From positions 1-59,065 of the forward strand of contig JBFFXF010000004.1 in the NCBI GenBank assembly GCA_041569895.1: a stretch of 59,065 bases of DNA. Direction: 5' to 3'. The position numbers and the translations under genes are program-made. Below the pieces are notes generated by a model. It was not told the DNA's origin and searched no databases. It saw only the letters and a list, made by a program, of their open reading frames with translations. Below are positions 25,365 to 33,738 of the stretch, one piece after another. The stretch's first letter is position 1, and the number at the start of each line of letters is the position of its first letter. This DNA comes from JBFFXF01 sp041569895 (GTDB taxonomy: Bacteria > Planctomycetota > UBA8108 > JACQVS01).

Positions 25365-25402
25365 TTTTTCTCGCAGAAAAAGCGAGAAAAACCAAGGCGC
25401 GC
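25354..25402 (+). terminator. Strong hairpin spanning the kinase stop codon
   Basis: Two 21-nt arms (25354-25374 and 25382-25402) are reverse complements with a single mismatch, around a 7-nt loop AGAAAAA. The TGA at 25362-25364 lies in the 5' arm. Only three T residues follow, so it is a weak classical terminator, but the stem stability is high. It probably ends or attenuates the two-component transcript before the DNA ligase gene, or protects the mRNA 3' end. Confidence 0.65.
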
Positions 25403-25472
25403 TTTGAACAAGCGAGGCTTTGCTGTACCCGAATGGCTTGCGATGGCAGAAAAAGAGCGCGGCAGATCATTT

Positions 25473-25549
25473 GCGGTGGAGAGTCAGCGTTCTTCTCGGT
25501 AGCAAAGGCCCGAGAAAGGGCCAAGAATCAGCTGGAAGTTTTCCACCGC
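25473..25549 (+). promoter_or_regulatory. Structured 5' leader candidate upstream of the DNA ligase
   Basis: Nested inverted repeats define one long imperfect hairpin: GCGGTGGA (25473-25480) with TCCACCGC (25542-25549), then CAGC with GCTG, TTCTT with AAGAA, and at the tip two mutually exclusive pairings, CTCGG with CCGAG or GGCCC with GGGCC. It ends 22 nt before the GTG start of the ligase gene. The alternative tip pairings would allow switching. It matches no riboswitch I recognise. Confidence 0.4.
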
Positions 25550-25571
25550 GAGAAGGACCCAGGCTGATCGC

Positions 25572-27110
25572 GTGCTTCTCGACGAGCTCGCCGAGACCTC
25601 TCGCCGTGTTGCTGGCGCCAGTAGCCGACTCGAGAAGATCGAGCGCCTCGCGGAGTGCCTGCGTCGCCTCGCGCCGGAGGAGATCGAGCCGGGTGTCGCC
25701 TTCCTCGCCGGCGAGATCCGGCAGGGGCGCATCGGGATCGGTTACTCGACGCTGCGGGACGCGTCCCCCGGGACGCCGCCGGCGGAGCCCGTACTGCGAA
25801 TCCGCGACGTCGACGAGACACTCGAGCGCATCGCGGGGACGTCGGGGTCCGGCTCGACTGCCGCCCGCCGCGGCCTGCTCGACGAGCTGCTCACCCGCGC
25901 GACGCCTTCCGAGCGCGAGTTCCTCGGGCGGCTGCTGATCGGCGAGCTGCGCCAGGGCGCGCTCGAGGGCGTCATGGTCGAGGCGGTCGCGCGCGCCGCG
26001 GGGGTGCCGGCGTCGCGTGTTCGTCGCGCGTTGATGTTCGCGGGCGAGCTTCCCGTCGTCGGGCGCGCCGCGCTCTCGGACGGCGTCGAGGGGCTCTCCC
26101 GCTTCGGGCTGCGCCTCCTCAGCCCGGTGCAGCCGATGCTGGCGCAGACCGCCGACGACGTGGACGACGCTCTCGGCCGTCTCGAGCGCGCCGGGCTCGA
26201 GTACAAGCTCGACGGCGCGCGCATCCAGGTCCACAAGTCCGGCGACGACGTCCGGGTGTTCACTCGCAAGCTGAACGACGTCACCGCCGCGGTCCCCGAG
26301 GTGGCGGAGGCCGTGCGACGCCTCGGCGCGCGTGAGCTCGTCCTCGACGGAGAGGCGATCGCCATGCGTCCCGACGGCACGCCGCACCCGTTCCAGACCA
26401 CCATGCGCCGATTCGGACGCAAGCTCCGCGTCGACGAGCTCCGCGAGTCCCTGCCGATGAGCGCGTTCTTCTTCGACTGCCTCTGGATCGACGGCGAGCC
26501 TCTCGTCGAGCGTCCCGCCCGCGAGCGCTTCGGCGCGCTGTCGGAGGCCGCCGCGCCGGAGCTGGTGATCCCGCGCATCGAGACCGCGGATCCCTCCGAG
26601 GCGACGGCGTTCCTGGAACGCTCGCTCGAGAGCGGTCACGAGGGAATCGTGGCCAAGTCGCTCGACGCCGCCTACGAGGCCGGACGGCGCGGGCGCGGCT
26701 GGCTCAAGGTGAAGCGATCGTTCACTCTCGACCTCGTCCTCCTGGCCGCGGAATGGGGCAGCGGCCGGCGGCGCGGGTGGCTCAGCAACCTCCACCTCGG
26801 CGCTCGCGACCCGACGAGCGGGGGATTCGTCATGCTCGGGAAGACCTTCAAGGGCCTCACCGACGAGATGCTCGCCTGGCAGACGGAGCGACTGCTCGCC
26901 CTGGAGACATCGCGCGAGGGTCACGTCGTCCACGTCCGGCCGGAGCTCGTCGCCGAGATCGCCCTCGACGGCGTCCAGGAGAGCCCCCACTACCCGGCCG
27001 GTCTCGCGCTCCGCTTCGCGCGCGTCAAGCGGTTCCGTCCCGACAGGAGCCCCGCCGACGCGGACACCATCGACACGGTGCGGGCGCTGCGCGCGTCGTC
27101 CGGCGGTTGA
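25572..27110 (+). CDS. ATP-dependent DNA ligase (archaeal/bacterial LigB type)
   Basis: A 512-residue ATP-dependent DNA ligase. The N-terminal DNA-binding domain (about 1-190) has the family's 'RIGIGYSTLRDA', 'FLGRLLIGELRQGALEGVMVEAVA' and 'SRFGLRLLSPVQPMLAQTA'. The nucleotidyltransferase domain has the adenylated Lys212 in EYKLDGARIQVHK (motif I), ELVLDGEAIAM (motif III), FFFDCLWIDG (IIIa), GHEGIVAKS (IV) and WLKVKR (V). The OB-fold domain follows to the end. It seals nicks, presumably in repair, since bacteria use the NAD-dependent enzyme for replication. It starts with GTG at 25572. No Ku or polymerase gene is adjacent, so an NHEJ role is not supported here. Confidence 0.93.
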   Translation: MLLDELAETSRRVAGASSRLEKIERLAECLRRLAPEEIEPGVAFLAGEIRQGRIGIGYSTLRDASPGTPPAEPVLRIRDVDETLERIAGTSGSGSTAARRGLLDELLTRATPSEREFLGRLLIGELRQGALEGVMVEAVARAAGVPASRVRRALMFAGELPVVGRAALSDGVEGLSRFGLRLLSPVQPMLAQTADDVDDALGRLERAGLEYKLDGARIQVHKSGDDVRVFTRKLNDVTAAVPEVAEAVRRLGARELVLDGEAIAMRPDGTPHPFQTTMRRFGRKLRVDELRESLPMSAFFFDCLWIDGEPLVERPARERFGALSEAAAPELVIPRIETADPSEATAFLERSLESGHEGIVAKSLDAAYEAGRRGRGWLKVKRSFTLDLVLLAAEWGSGRRRGWLSNLHLGARDPTSGGFVMLGKTFKGLTDEMLAWQTERLLALETSREGHVVHVRPELVAEIALDGVQESPHYPAGLALRFARVKRFRPDRSPADADTIDTVRALRASSGG

Positions 27111-27225
27111 AAGGGTCAGCCGTCCACCCCGGTTCCGGAAACCACCAGCGTGGCCCGCCATCAAGGTGGGACACCCGGGCTGTCGATATCGACTAGGCTC
27201 TCCGCCTCCACGACAGCGGGAACCC

Positions 27226-28302
27226 ATGGAAACGGCCGGACGAATTCTGATCGCCGACGACGACCCGATCAACCTCTCGTTGCTCTCGGGCCTGCTCGCG
27301 GACCATCACATCCTGCAGACGGCATCGTCCGGTAAGGAGGCGATCGAGCTGGCGGCGTCCTGGCGACCGGACCTGATCCTCCTCGACGTGGTGATGCCCG
27401 AGATGGACGGCTACGAGTGCTGCCGCGCGATCCGCCGGGATCCGGAGCTGCGCGGGATCAAGGTGATCGTCATCTCATCCAAGGACATGCTCTCGGAGCG
27501 CATACGCGGATACGAGTGCGGGGCGGACGATTACGTCACCAAGCCGTTCGAGCCGCTCGAGCTGCAGGCGAAGGTGCGTGTCTTCCTGCGGCTGAAGTCG
27601 ATGGAGGAGATCGACAGCCTCCGCCGCGACCTCTTCACGCTCCTCGGTCACGAGACACGCACGCCACTGCAGGGGATCATGGGCGCGGCGGAGATCCTGC
27701 TCTCCGTCAAGGACCTCGAGGTCGAGGACCGGGAGAAGCTGCTGGGCGCGATCGTCGACTCCACGGCGCAGCTCGAGCGGCTGCTCGAACGCGTCCGGCT
27801 CCTGAGCGAGCTCAAGGCCGGGCTGGTGGAGATGGATGAGGAGCGCGTCGACCTCCTCGAGCTCGCACGCAGGGCGGTCGACGACGCGCGAGCAGTGGCG
27901 AACGAGGGAGTGACGTTCGAGGTCGGCGGGAGCTCGCTCGTCGAGACGCGCGGCGACCCGAAGCACCTCGCGCTGGTGGTCTCGACTCTGGTCGAGAACG
28001 CCGCGCGCCACGGCGACGCCGGCACACCGGTCGACGTCGTCGTCGACGGCTCGAGCGACAAGGCGACGGTCGCGGTGACCAATCGCGGTGCGGGTATCGA
28101 CCCGGAGTTCCTGCCGAAGGTGTTTCTCGGACTCGCAGTTCCGGACGTGCTGCATCATTCTCGCGGGCTCGCTCTCGGGCTCGCCATCGCGCGAACGGTC
28201 GCCGAGCGGCACGGCGGGACGATCGAGGTGCTCTCGGAGCCCGGCGGGGAGACGACGTTCACGCTCCGCCTGCCGGCAGGGGAGACGACGACGGGGCAGT
28301 GA
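27226..28302 (+). CDS. Receiver-histidine kinase hybrid, cytoplasmic
   Basis: A 358-residue soluble protein with receiver domain first (5-125) and kinase second. The receiver has the acidic DDD at 11-13, phosphoacceptor Asp54 (LILLDVVMP), Ser (VISSKD) and Lys (YVTKPFE). The dimerisation helix carries His142 in LLGHETRTPLQGI. The ATPase domain has LVENAARHGD, NRGAGIDPEFL (Asn in place of the usual first Asp of the G1 box) and LALGLAIARTVAERHGG. There is no membrane segment or output domain. It is followed after 68 nt by the large membrane hybrid kinase, with which it probably forms a phosphorelay. A gene of related design with a degenerate kinase helix is at 53232-53831. Confidence 0.9.
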   Translation: METAGRILIADDDPINLSLLSGLLADHHILQTASSGKEAIELAASWRPDLILLDVVMPEMDGYECCRAIRRDPELRGIKVIVISSKDMLSERIRGYECGADDYVTKPFEPLELQAKVRVFLRLKSMEEIDSLRRDLFTLLGHETRTPLQGIMGAAEILLSVKDLEVEDREKLLGAIVDSTAQLERLLERVRLLSELKAGLVEMDEERVDLLELARRAVDDARAVANEGVTFEVGGSSLVETRGDPKHLALVVSTLVENAARHGDAGTPVDVVVDGSSDKATVAVTNRGAGIDPEFLPKVFLGLAVPDVLHHSRGLALGLAIARTVAERHGGTIEVLSEPGGETTFTLRLPAGETTTGQ

Positions 28303-28370
28303 AGGATCTCGGGTTTCATGGCGGAGTCGGTGTTGTTCGGCGGTAAGCGCAAGGAGATCGAGAGACCGGC

Positions 28371-31265
28371 ATGTTCGCACCCTTCGAGAAACTGGACCTG
28401 AGGGCAAAGGCGGTTCTTCTCGTCCTTTTCCTCGCCATCCTTCCGATGGGTCTGACGGCCGTGGCCATCTTCGTGCACACGACGCAGGTGGTCGACGAGG
28501 GTCAGCGCCGCGCTGCCGAGCTCACCGCACGGAGCCTGGCCCGCACCTGCGAACGCCCCCTGAAGGCCGGCGACGGAATCGAGTTGCGCCGGCTCGTCTC
28601 GACCTTCGCGGAGGAGGAAAACATCGTCTTCGTTGTCGTCTACGATGCGTCCGGTCATATCGTCTACAGCTTGACGAGAGATGAAGACGTCTGGCAACGC
28701 TACCTCGAGCAGGGCCCATCGATCGACGAGGTGTTCATCTCCATCCAGGCGGTCGTGCACCGCAGCGCCGCCGCGAGCCCCCGACCGGAGGGCCGCGCGC
28801 CCGCGCCCGGCCGGCGTGACCGGCAGCGCCTCGCGTCCGAGGGGACCATCGTCGTCGCGATGTCGAAGGACGGGTTGCGCGCGGCGCAGTGGCAGACCGT
28901 GGTCATCGCCGCCAGCTTTCTGATGATCGCCGCCTGGATCCTGGTGCCGCTCTCCCTCGCCGCGCTGCGCAGGTGGACCGTGCGGCTGTTCGATCTCGTC
29001 CGCGCGTCCGAGCGCCTCTCGCGCGGCGACTTCGATCAGAAGATCGAGGATGGACGCAATGACGAGCTCGGCAGGCTCGCGGCCGCGTTCGCCGGGATGC
29101 GCGACATCATGAAGCAACGAGACCGCGAGGTGCGTGCCTTCGCGGGAACGCTGCAATCGCAGGTCAAGCGACGCACGCGAGAGCTCGAGGAGGCCAAGAA
29201 CGCCGCCGAGCAGGCGAGCCGGGCGAAGAGCCAGTTCCTCGCCAACATGAGCCACGAGATCCGCACGCCGATGAACGCGGTCATCACCGTGCTCGATCTG
29301 CTCCTCCGCACGCCCGTCGACGGCCGACAGCGGCGCTACGCGACCATCGCGCGGTCGTCGGCGCGGTCGCTGCTGGCGATCATCTCCGACATCCTCGACT
29401 TCTCGAAGATCGAGGCGGAGAAGCTCGAGATCGAGGCCATCGACTTCAACGTGGCCGAGCTGATCGATGACCTCGTGGAGTCGTTCTACCACGATGCGCG
29501 GTCGAGCGACCTCGAGCTCTTCTGCGTCACCCCGCCGGCCACGACGATGCGCGCGCGCGGCGACCCGTCTCGCATCCGGCAGGTGCTCTCGAATCTGCTG
29601 AGCAACGCGATCAAGTTCACCGAGACCGGCACCGTGCGAATCCACGTGCGCACCGAGCCCGCCGACGACGAAAAGACCGTCTTCGAGTTCTCCGTCCACG
29701 ACACCGGGATCGGGATCCCTCCGGACCGCGTCGACCAGCTCTTCGAGGCGTTCACGCAAGTCGACGCCTCGACGACGAGGGAGTATGGCGGCACCGGGCT
29801 CGGCCTGGCGATCTGCCGCCAGCTTGTCACCCACATGGGCGGGACCATCTCCGTCGAGAGCGAGCCGGGCCGCGGGTCGACGTTCCGCGTTCGCCTCCCG
29901 CTCGAGAGCGACGCGCCGGCGGACGGCGGGGCGATCCCGACGGGCGTCGAGGGCCGCGTCGTGCTCCTGGTCGATCGCGAGCCGCGACGGGTGGAGGCTC
30001 TCCGGGAGCAGCTCGAGGCCTGGGAGCTCGAGGTGATCCCGTGCCAGTCGGGCGAGAAGGCCCGCCCGCTGCTCTCGCGACGAAAGTCGGAAGACGGCAG
30101 ATCGATCGACCTGGCCGTCGTCGCGGGAGCGCTGTCCGACGGGAGCGGACTCGATCTCGTCCGCACGGTGCACGCTCGCCGCGACGAGAGCGACGGAACG
30201 ACTGCGCTGCCGATCATCCTGGTGACCGGAATCCACGAGACCATCGACGACGGTGAGCTCGAGAGTCTCGGCGTCGCGGCCCACCTCGTGCGCCCCGTGC
30301 GTCGGTCCGAGCTCCTTTACTGTCTCGCCGGGGCGCTCTCGGGAGCGACCGGACTCACGGCGACGCACCAGGACGCCGGCGGCCTCTCCGGCGGGGAGCG
30401 GTCCGGAGACGCCCGTCGCGGGGCGATGATCCTGGTCGCGGAGGATAACGAGATCAACCAGCTGGTCGCGTGCGAGATCCTTCACGACGCGGGGCACCGC
30501 TGCGACGTGGTGTCGAACGGGGCCGAGGCGATCGAGGCCGTCAAGGCGCGCGAGTACGACGTGGTGCTGATCGACTGCCAGATGCCGGTGATGGGCGGCA
30601 TCGAGGCGACCCATCGAATCCGCCGGCTCGAGAAGGAGGGCGCCCTCGGCGGACGCAGGCGCCGGCGCGTCCCGATCATCGCGCTGACCGCGAACGCCGT
30701 GCGGGAGGAGCGCGAGCGCGGTCTCGAGGCCGGCATGGACCACTACCTGACGAAGCCGATCGATCCGGACCACCTGGCGGCGGTGATCGACGAGTGCATC
30801 GCGGACGCGGAGGACGCCACGCCGGCGAGCGACGCCCCGTCGCAGTCCTCGCCCGATCCGCGACCCGGAGCGCCAGGCGAGCCCACCGCGGACGATGGCT
30901 TCCCGTTCGACATCGACGAGCTCTTCCGCCGCTGTGCAGGCCGCGAGGACGTGGCGCGCAAGATCCTCGGCATGGTCGAGGGGAACCTCTCCGGCTCGAT
31001 GGAGCGTCTGGAACAGGGACTCGACTCGAGCTCGCTCGACGAGATCGGCAAGGCGGCGCACGGACTCAAGGGAACCTCGGGAAACCTCGGCCTCCGCACG
31101 CTCCACGAGCACGCGAGACGCCTCGAGGAGATCGTGCGCGCAGGCCACATCGAAGAGGCGCGCAGCGTGATCGAGTCGATCGCCCAGGAGGTCAAGCGCT
31201 CGGTCGAAGCCGCCGGCGAGGCCGCGGAGAGAGTGGCGGCTTTGCGAGTCGTGTCGTCGTCGTAG
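28371..31265 (+). CDS. Membrane hybrid histidine kinase (HK - pseudo-receiver - receiver - HPt)
   Basis: A 964-residue phosphorelay protein. Transmembrane helices at about 10-32 and 172-198 enclose a periplasmic sensor; HAMP and a coiled coil follow. The kinase core has His294 in NMSHEIRTPMNAV, NLLSNAIKFTETG, DTGIGIPPDRV and GGTGLGLAICRQL. The first receiver (about 525-650) is degenerate: the phosphoacceptor strand reads LAVVAGALSDG and the usual Lys is Arg (LVRPVRRSELL). The second receiver (about 685-815) is complete (VAEDNEINQ, VLIDCQMPVMGG, ALTANA, LTKPID). The HPt domain has AHGLKGTSGNLGL. The reaction path is therefore His to receiver 2 to HPt. Its stop codon abuts the hexamer tract of locus F. 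Confidence 0.93.
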   Translation: MFAPFEKLDLRAKAVLLVLFLAILPMGLTAVAIFVHTTQVVDEGQRRAAELTARSLARTCERPLKAGDGIELRRLVSTFAEEENIVFVVVYDASGHIVYSLTRDEDVWQRYLEQGPSIDEVFISIQAVVHRSAAASPRPEGRAPAPGRRDRQRLASEGTIVVAMSKDGLRAAQWQTVVIAASFLMIAAWILVPLSLAALRRWTVRLFDLVRASERLSRGDFDQKIEDGRNDELGRLAAAFAGMRDIMKQRDREVRAFAGTLQSQVKRRTRELEEAKNAAEQASRAKSQFLANMSHEIRTPMNAVITVLDLLLRTPVDGRQRRYATIARSSARSLLAIISDILDFSKIEAEKLEIEAIDFNVAELIDDLVESFYHDARSSDLELFCVTPPATTMRARGDPSRIRQVLSNLLSNAIKFTETGTVRIHVRTEPADDEKTVFEFSVHDTGIGIPPDRVDQLFEAFTQVDASTTREYGGTGLGLAICRQLVTHMGGTISVESEPGRGSTFRVRLPLESDAPADGGAIPTGVEGRVVLLVDREPRRVEALREQLEAWELEVIPCQSGEKARPLLSRRKSEDGRSIDLAVVAGALSDGSGLDLVRTVHARRDESDGTTALPIILVTGIHETIDDGELESLGVAAHLVRPVRRSELLYCLAGALSGATGLTATHQDAGGLSGGERSGDARRGAMILVAEDNEINQLVACEILHDAGHRCDVVSNGAEAIEAVKAREYDVVLIDCQMPVMGGIEATHRIRRLEKEGALGGRRRRRVPIIALTANAVREERERGLEAGMDHYLTKPIDPDHLAAVIDECIADAEDATPASDAPSQSSPDPRPGAPGEPTADDGFPFDIDELFRRCAGREDVARKILGMVEGNLSGSMERLEQGLDSSSLDEIGKAAHGLKGTSGNLGLRTLHEHARRLEEIVRAGHIEEARSVIESIAQEVKRSVEAAGEAAERVAALRVVSSS

Positions 31266-31352
31266 TCGGAATCGGAATCGGAATCGGAATCGGAGTCGGA
31301 CTCGGTCATCGGAATCGGAATCGGTATCGGTCTCCGATCTCGGTCTCCGACT
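31266..31352. repeat. Composite repeat locus F: TCGGNN tract
   Basis: TCGGAA, TCGGAG, TCGGAC and TCGGTA hexamers start on the base after the hybrid-kinase stop codon and run to about 31352, with the TCGGTCATCGGAATC interruption seen also in loci E and H. Only this module is present. It precedes the small gene at 31380 by 28 nt and so forms much of its upstream region. Confidence 0.85.
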
Positions 31353-31379
31353 GGAACGGGTCCGTGGGAGGATGACGGT

Positions 31380-31877
31380 TTGGAGCAACTCGACCAGCTG
31401 ATCGCGCTGATCGGCGCGCGGGAATGCGCCGACATCGAGCGCCTCGACGCGGCGCATGCCGTCTGGGACATCTCGACGCCCGGCCTCTTTGCCCGGCGAC
31501 GACCGGAGCGGATCCGGCGGGTCGAGCAGTGCCGACTCGCGATTCTTTACACGCTCCTCCGTGGCGGGTCGCCTGCCTTTATCCGCCACGCCGAATCGCC
31601 CGATGGCTTCGAGGTGCCCGGCTCCTGGTCGGCGTCGGGCGAGCGCACGTGGATCGTGCCCGAGGGCTTCTCGGTCGAGGATCGCACCACGGCGGCCTGG
31701 CTCGCGCTCGGAGACTGGCTGCTGTCATGCGGGCGATCGGCGTTGACCGTGGAGCGCGACATCTTCCGCCTCGACGCGCCGCAGATCGTCGAGGCGATGA
31801 GAGAGGACGGAGTGACCCTGGCGGTCGCGTCCTTCCACGACGACGTCTCGTGGCGCGTGGCGGTGACCAGCGGATGA
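31380..31877 (+). CDS. Hypothetical small protein with TTG start
   Basis: A 165-residue soluble protein I do not recognise. The start is TTG at 31380, chosen because GGGAGG lies 8 nt upstream; an ATG a few bases earlier is out of frame. It has no signal peptide or membrane helix. The N-terminal half is helical and charged (LIALIGARECADIERLDAAHAVW), the C-terminal half mixed (TAAWLALGDWLLSCG, GVTLAVASFHDDVSWRVAV). Codon use matches its neighbours. It lies between repeat loci F and G. The body sequence shows no catalytic motif. Confidence 0.6.
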   Translation: MEQLDQLIALIGARECADIERLDAAHAVWDISTPGLFARRRPERIRRVEQCRLAILYTLLRGGSPAFIRHAESPDGFEVPGSWSASGERTWIVPEGFSVEDRTTAAWLALGDWLLSCGRSALTVERDIFRLDAPQIVEAMREDGVTLAVASFHDDVSWRVAVTSG

Positions 31878-31884
31878 CGCAGAC

Positions 31885-32159
31885 TCAGGTCTCGGGCCTC
31901 TGATCTCGGATCTCTGATCTCTGACCTCGGACCTCGGAATCGGTGTCGGTATCGGTATCGGAGTCGGAGTCGGTATCGGAATCGGTATCGGAATCGGTAT
32001 CGGAGTCGGTACCGGAGTCGGAGTCGGAGTCGGTCTCCGTTCTCGGTCTCGGTCTTCGACTCCGATCGATCGGCCGCGACGTTCACACGACCTCGACGAC
32101 GAGGGCTTTCGGGCACGGGCACGGGCACGGGCCCGGGTCCGGGTCCGGGTCCGGGAACC
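31885..32159. repeat. Composite repeat locus G (forward orientation)
   Basis: Between two convergent genes the element reads: a single GACGCAGACT remnant of the nonamer module, GATCTCGGATCTC units (31909-31934), a long TCGGNN tract (31933-32060), a linker ending ACGACGAGGGCTTTCGGG (32095-32112) and NACGGG, then GGGTCC hexamers (32107-32156). The linker plus the first NACGGG units are identical to those of locus H over about 30 nt. The tract ends about 20 nt from the stop of the cytochrome gene at 32178. Confidence 0.88.
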
Positions 32160-32177
32160 GGCGACGGTCCCCCGACC

Positions 32178-33590
32178 TCAGTGCTTCTCGAGCACCCGCA
32201 GCACGATCGGATCCTTCTCCCGGTTCGCGAGCACGTGGTGGCACGTCTCGCAGTCCATCGAGATCGGCTTCTCCTCGGGATCCCTGAGGATGCCGTTGTG
32301 GCACCGGAAGCAGCCGGCGGTGTGCTGGGTCGAGTGGCCGATGCGCGAGGGATACGTGTTCCAGCGGATCTTCATGCGTGGATAGACGTAGAGCCGGTGG
32401 ATCTCCTGGAGCGCGCTCGTCGCGCCCTCGAGCTTCGGCCGCTGACTCTCCCAGTGCCCGGGGTACCGCTCCCGGTACAGCTCCGGAAGCGTGGCGATGC
32501 CTCCGTCGGCCTCCTCGCGGGTGGCGTAGTCCGTTGTCAGGACCTCCTCGGCGAGCGCGCGGATCCACGGGATCGATCGGTCGAGCTCGCCGCGAGCCAT
32601 CCAGTCGTCGAGAGCCTCGTCCGGCGAGAGGAACCGGTGCGCGGGCCGATTGTGGCAGTCGAGACAGTCCATGACGCGGACTCGCGGATCGTTCGCGGCA
32701 GGCACGTCGTGCCCCGGGCGGGTCCACACCTGCCGGCTGCCGTCGGCCCGCGTCAACTCCACCCAGACGATCTGCTCGCGCTTCTCGTCGGTCGCGAGGT
32801 AGCGCACCGTGTGCCGCTTGCCCGCGTGCCAGTGGATCCCGTGAGCCTCGCGTCCGGCGATCTCACCGCCGCCGAGCCTCATGTTCAGGACGGTGTACGT
32901 TCGCGTGTTGAGCTCGTCCTCGGCAAAGCCCTCCCGAACGCGAATGACGTTGCCGTGCTGCTTCGACGGGCTGTGGCAGGCCTCGCAGATCTCGTTCGCG
33001 GGACGCAGGTTGTGCAACGGCGTCGGGATCGGACGGGCGTAGCTGTCAAACGCGACGCCGAAGAGTTGCCTGACCCCGCTGAGCTTCGACTTCACGAACG
33101 ACTCGGCCCCGGATCCGACGTGGCAGGCGACACAGCCGATACCGGAGTGCGGTGACACGAGATGGGTCCTGTGCTCCGGCTCCATGACCGTGTGACAGAG
33201 CTGTCCGCAGAACGCGTTCGACTCGACATAGTGGAAGCTCCGGTAGCCGACTATCCCGAATACGACGAGATTGAACATGGAGAGGCCGAAGACGATCTGA
33301 ATGACGTAGAGGCGGTTGACCTTGCCGAGCGCCGACGCCGTCGCGGCCGTGCCTCCGAGGCGCCTCAACTTCCACAGAATGCCGAGGGGTATCAGAAGCA
33401 GCCCGAGGATCGCGAGCGCCGGGAAGAGGACGTAGACGACGATACCGATGTACGGGCTGCTCTCGAAAAGAAAGAGCTCACCAGCGACCAGGATGAGGTC
33501 GGCAATGATGGAGGACGTGTTCAGCGCGGCGCCCAGGAGGGCGATCTTGCTGAGTGCGAGGAAGCCGAGAAACGACTTGAGGCGTTGCAT
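32178..33590 (-). CDS. Membrane-anchored multihaem cytochrome c (NapC/NrfH-like fold suspected), six haem motifs
   Basis: A 470-residue protein with three N-terminal transmembrane helices (about 22-40, 48-72 and 97-117), the third leading into the haem region. Haem motifs in order are CGQLCH (CX3CH), CVACH, CEACH, CLDCH, CFRCH and CETCH. The helix followed by 'ESNAFCGQLCHTVMEPEHRTHLVSPHSGIGCVACHVG' is like NapC/NirT quinol dehydrogenases, in which the first haem takes electrons from the quinol pool. It is the obvious candidate for the inner-membrane entry point of the adjacent multihaem locus. It is divergent from the 15-haem cytochrome gene. The start codon lies in the last unit of a 17-bp tandem repeat (33585-33632). 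Confidence 0.88.
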   Translation of the reverse strand: MQRLKSFLGFLALSKIALLGAALNTSSIIADLILVAGELFLFESSPYIGIVVYVLFPALAILGLLLIPLGILWKLRRLGGTAATASALGKVNRLYVIQIVFGLSMFNLVVFGIVGYRSFHYVESNAFCGQLCHTVMEPEHRTHLVSPHSGIGCVACHVGSGAESFVKSKLSGVRQLFGVAFDSYARPIPTPLHNLRPANEICEACHSPSKQHGNVIRVREGFAEDELNTRTYTVLNMRLGGGEIAGREAHGIHWHAGKRHTVRYLATDEKREQIVWVELTRADGSRQVWTRPGHDVPAANDPRVRVMDCLDCHNRPAHRFLSPDEALDDWMARGELDRSIPWIRALAEEVLTTDYATREEADGGIATLPELYRERYPGHWESQRPKLEGATSALQEIHRLYVYPRMKIRWNTYPSRIGHSTQHTAGCFRCHNGILRDPEEKPISMDCETCHHVLANREKDPIVLRVLEKH

Positions 33591-33632
33591 TTCAACCGAC
33601 TTTGCATTTCAACCGACTTTGCATTTCAACCC
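33585..33632. repeat. 17-bp tandem repeat (2.8 copies) over a translation start
   Basis: TTGCATTTCAACCGACT is repeated exactly at 33585-33601 and 33602-33618, and a third partial copy runs to 33632. On the minus strand each unit contains GAAATGCAA, so three ATG codons occur 17 nt apart, each in a different frame; only the last (33590) opens the cytochrome gene. Confidence 0.9.
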
Positions 33633-33738
33633 TGCGTGCCGCGAAACGCGACTTCGGGCGTGGTGGCAGGAGTCTAACGTCGGATCAGCGAGATCGCAAC
33701 GGCGGCCGCAGGATGCGTATGGTACACTCTTCAGCAGT

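Noticed and set aside
25572..27110. A bacterial NHEJ locus around the ATP-dependent DNA ligase
   Set aside because: No Ku, polymerase or phosphoesterase domain is encoded in the ligase or its neighbours, which are signalling genes.
28155..31589. A 1144-codon antisense frame opposite the hybrid kinase
   Set aside because: It mirrors a gene with intact kinase, receiver and HPt motifs; its translation is Arg/Asp/Leu-rich without any domain.
31933..32060. Short frames encoding SESV, DSDS, RARV or GTGT dipeptide repeats in the intergenic tracts
   Set aside because: They are direct translations of hexamer arrays, lack starts with ribosome-binding sites and change frame content between copies; the arrays are better explained as non-coding.
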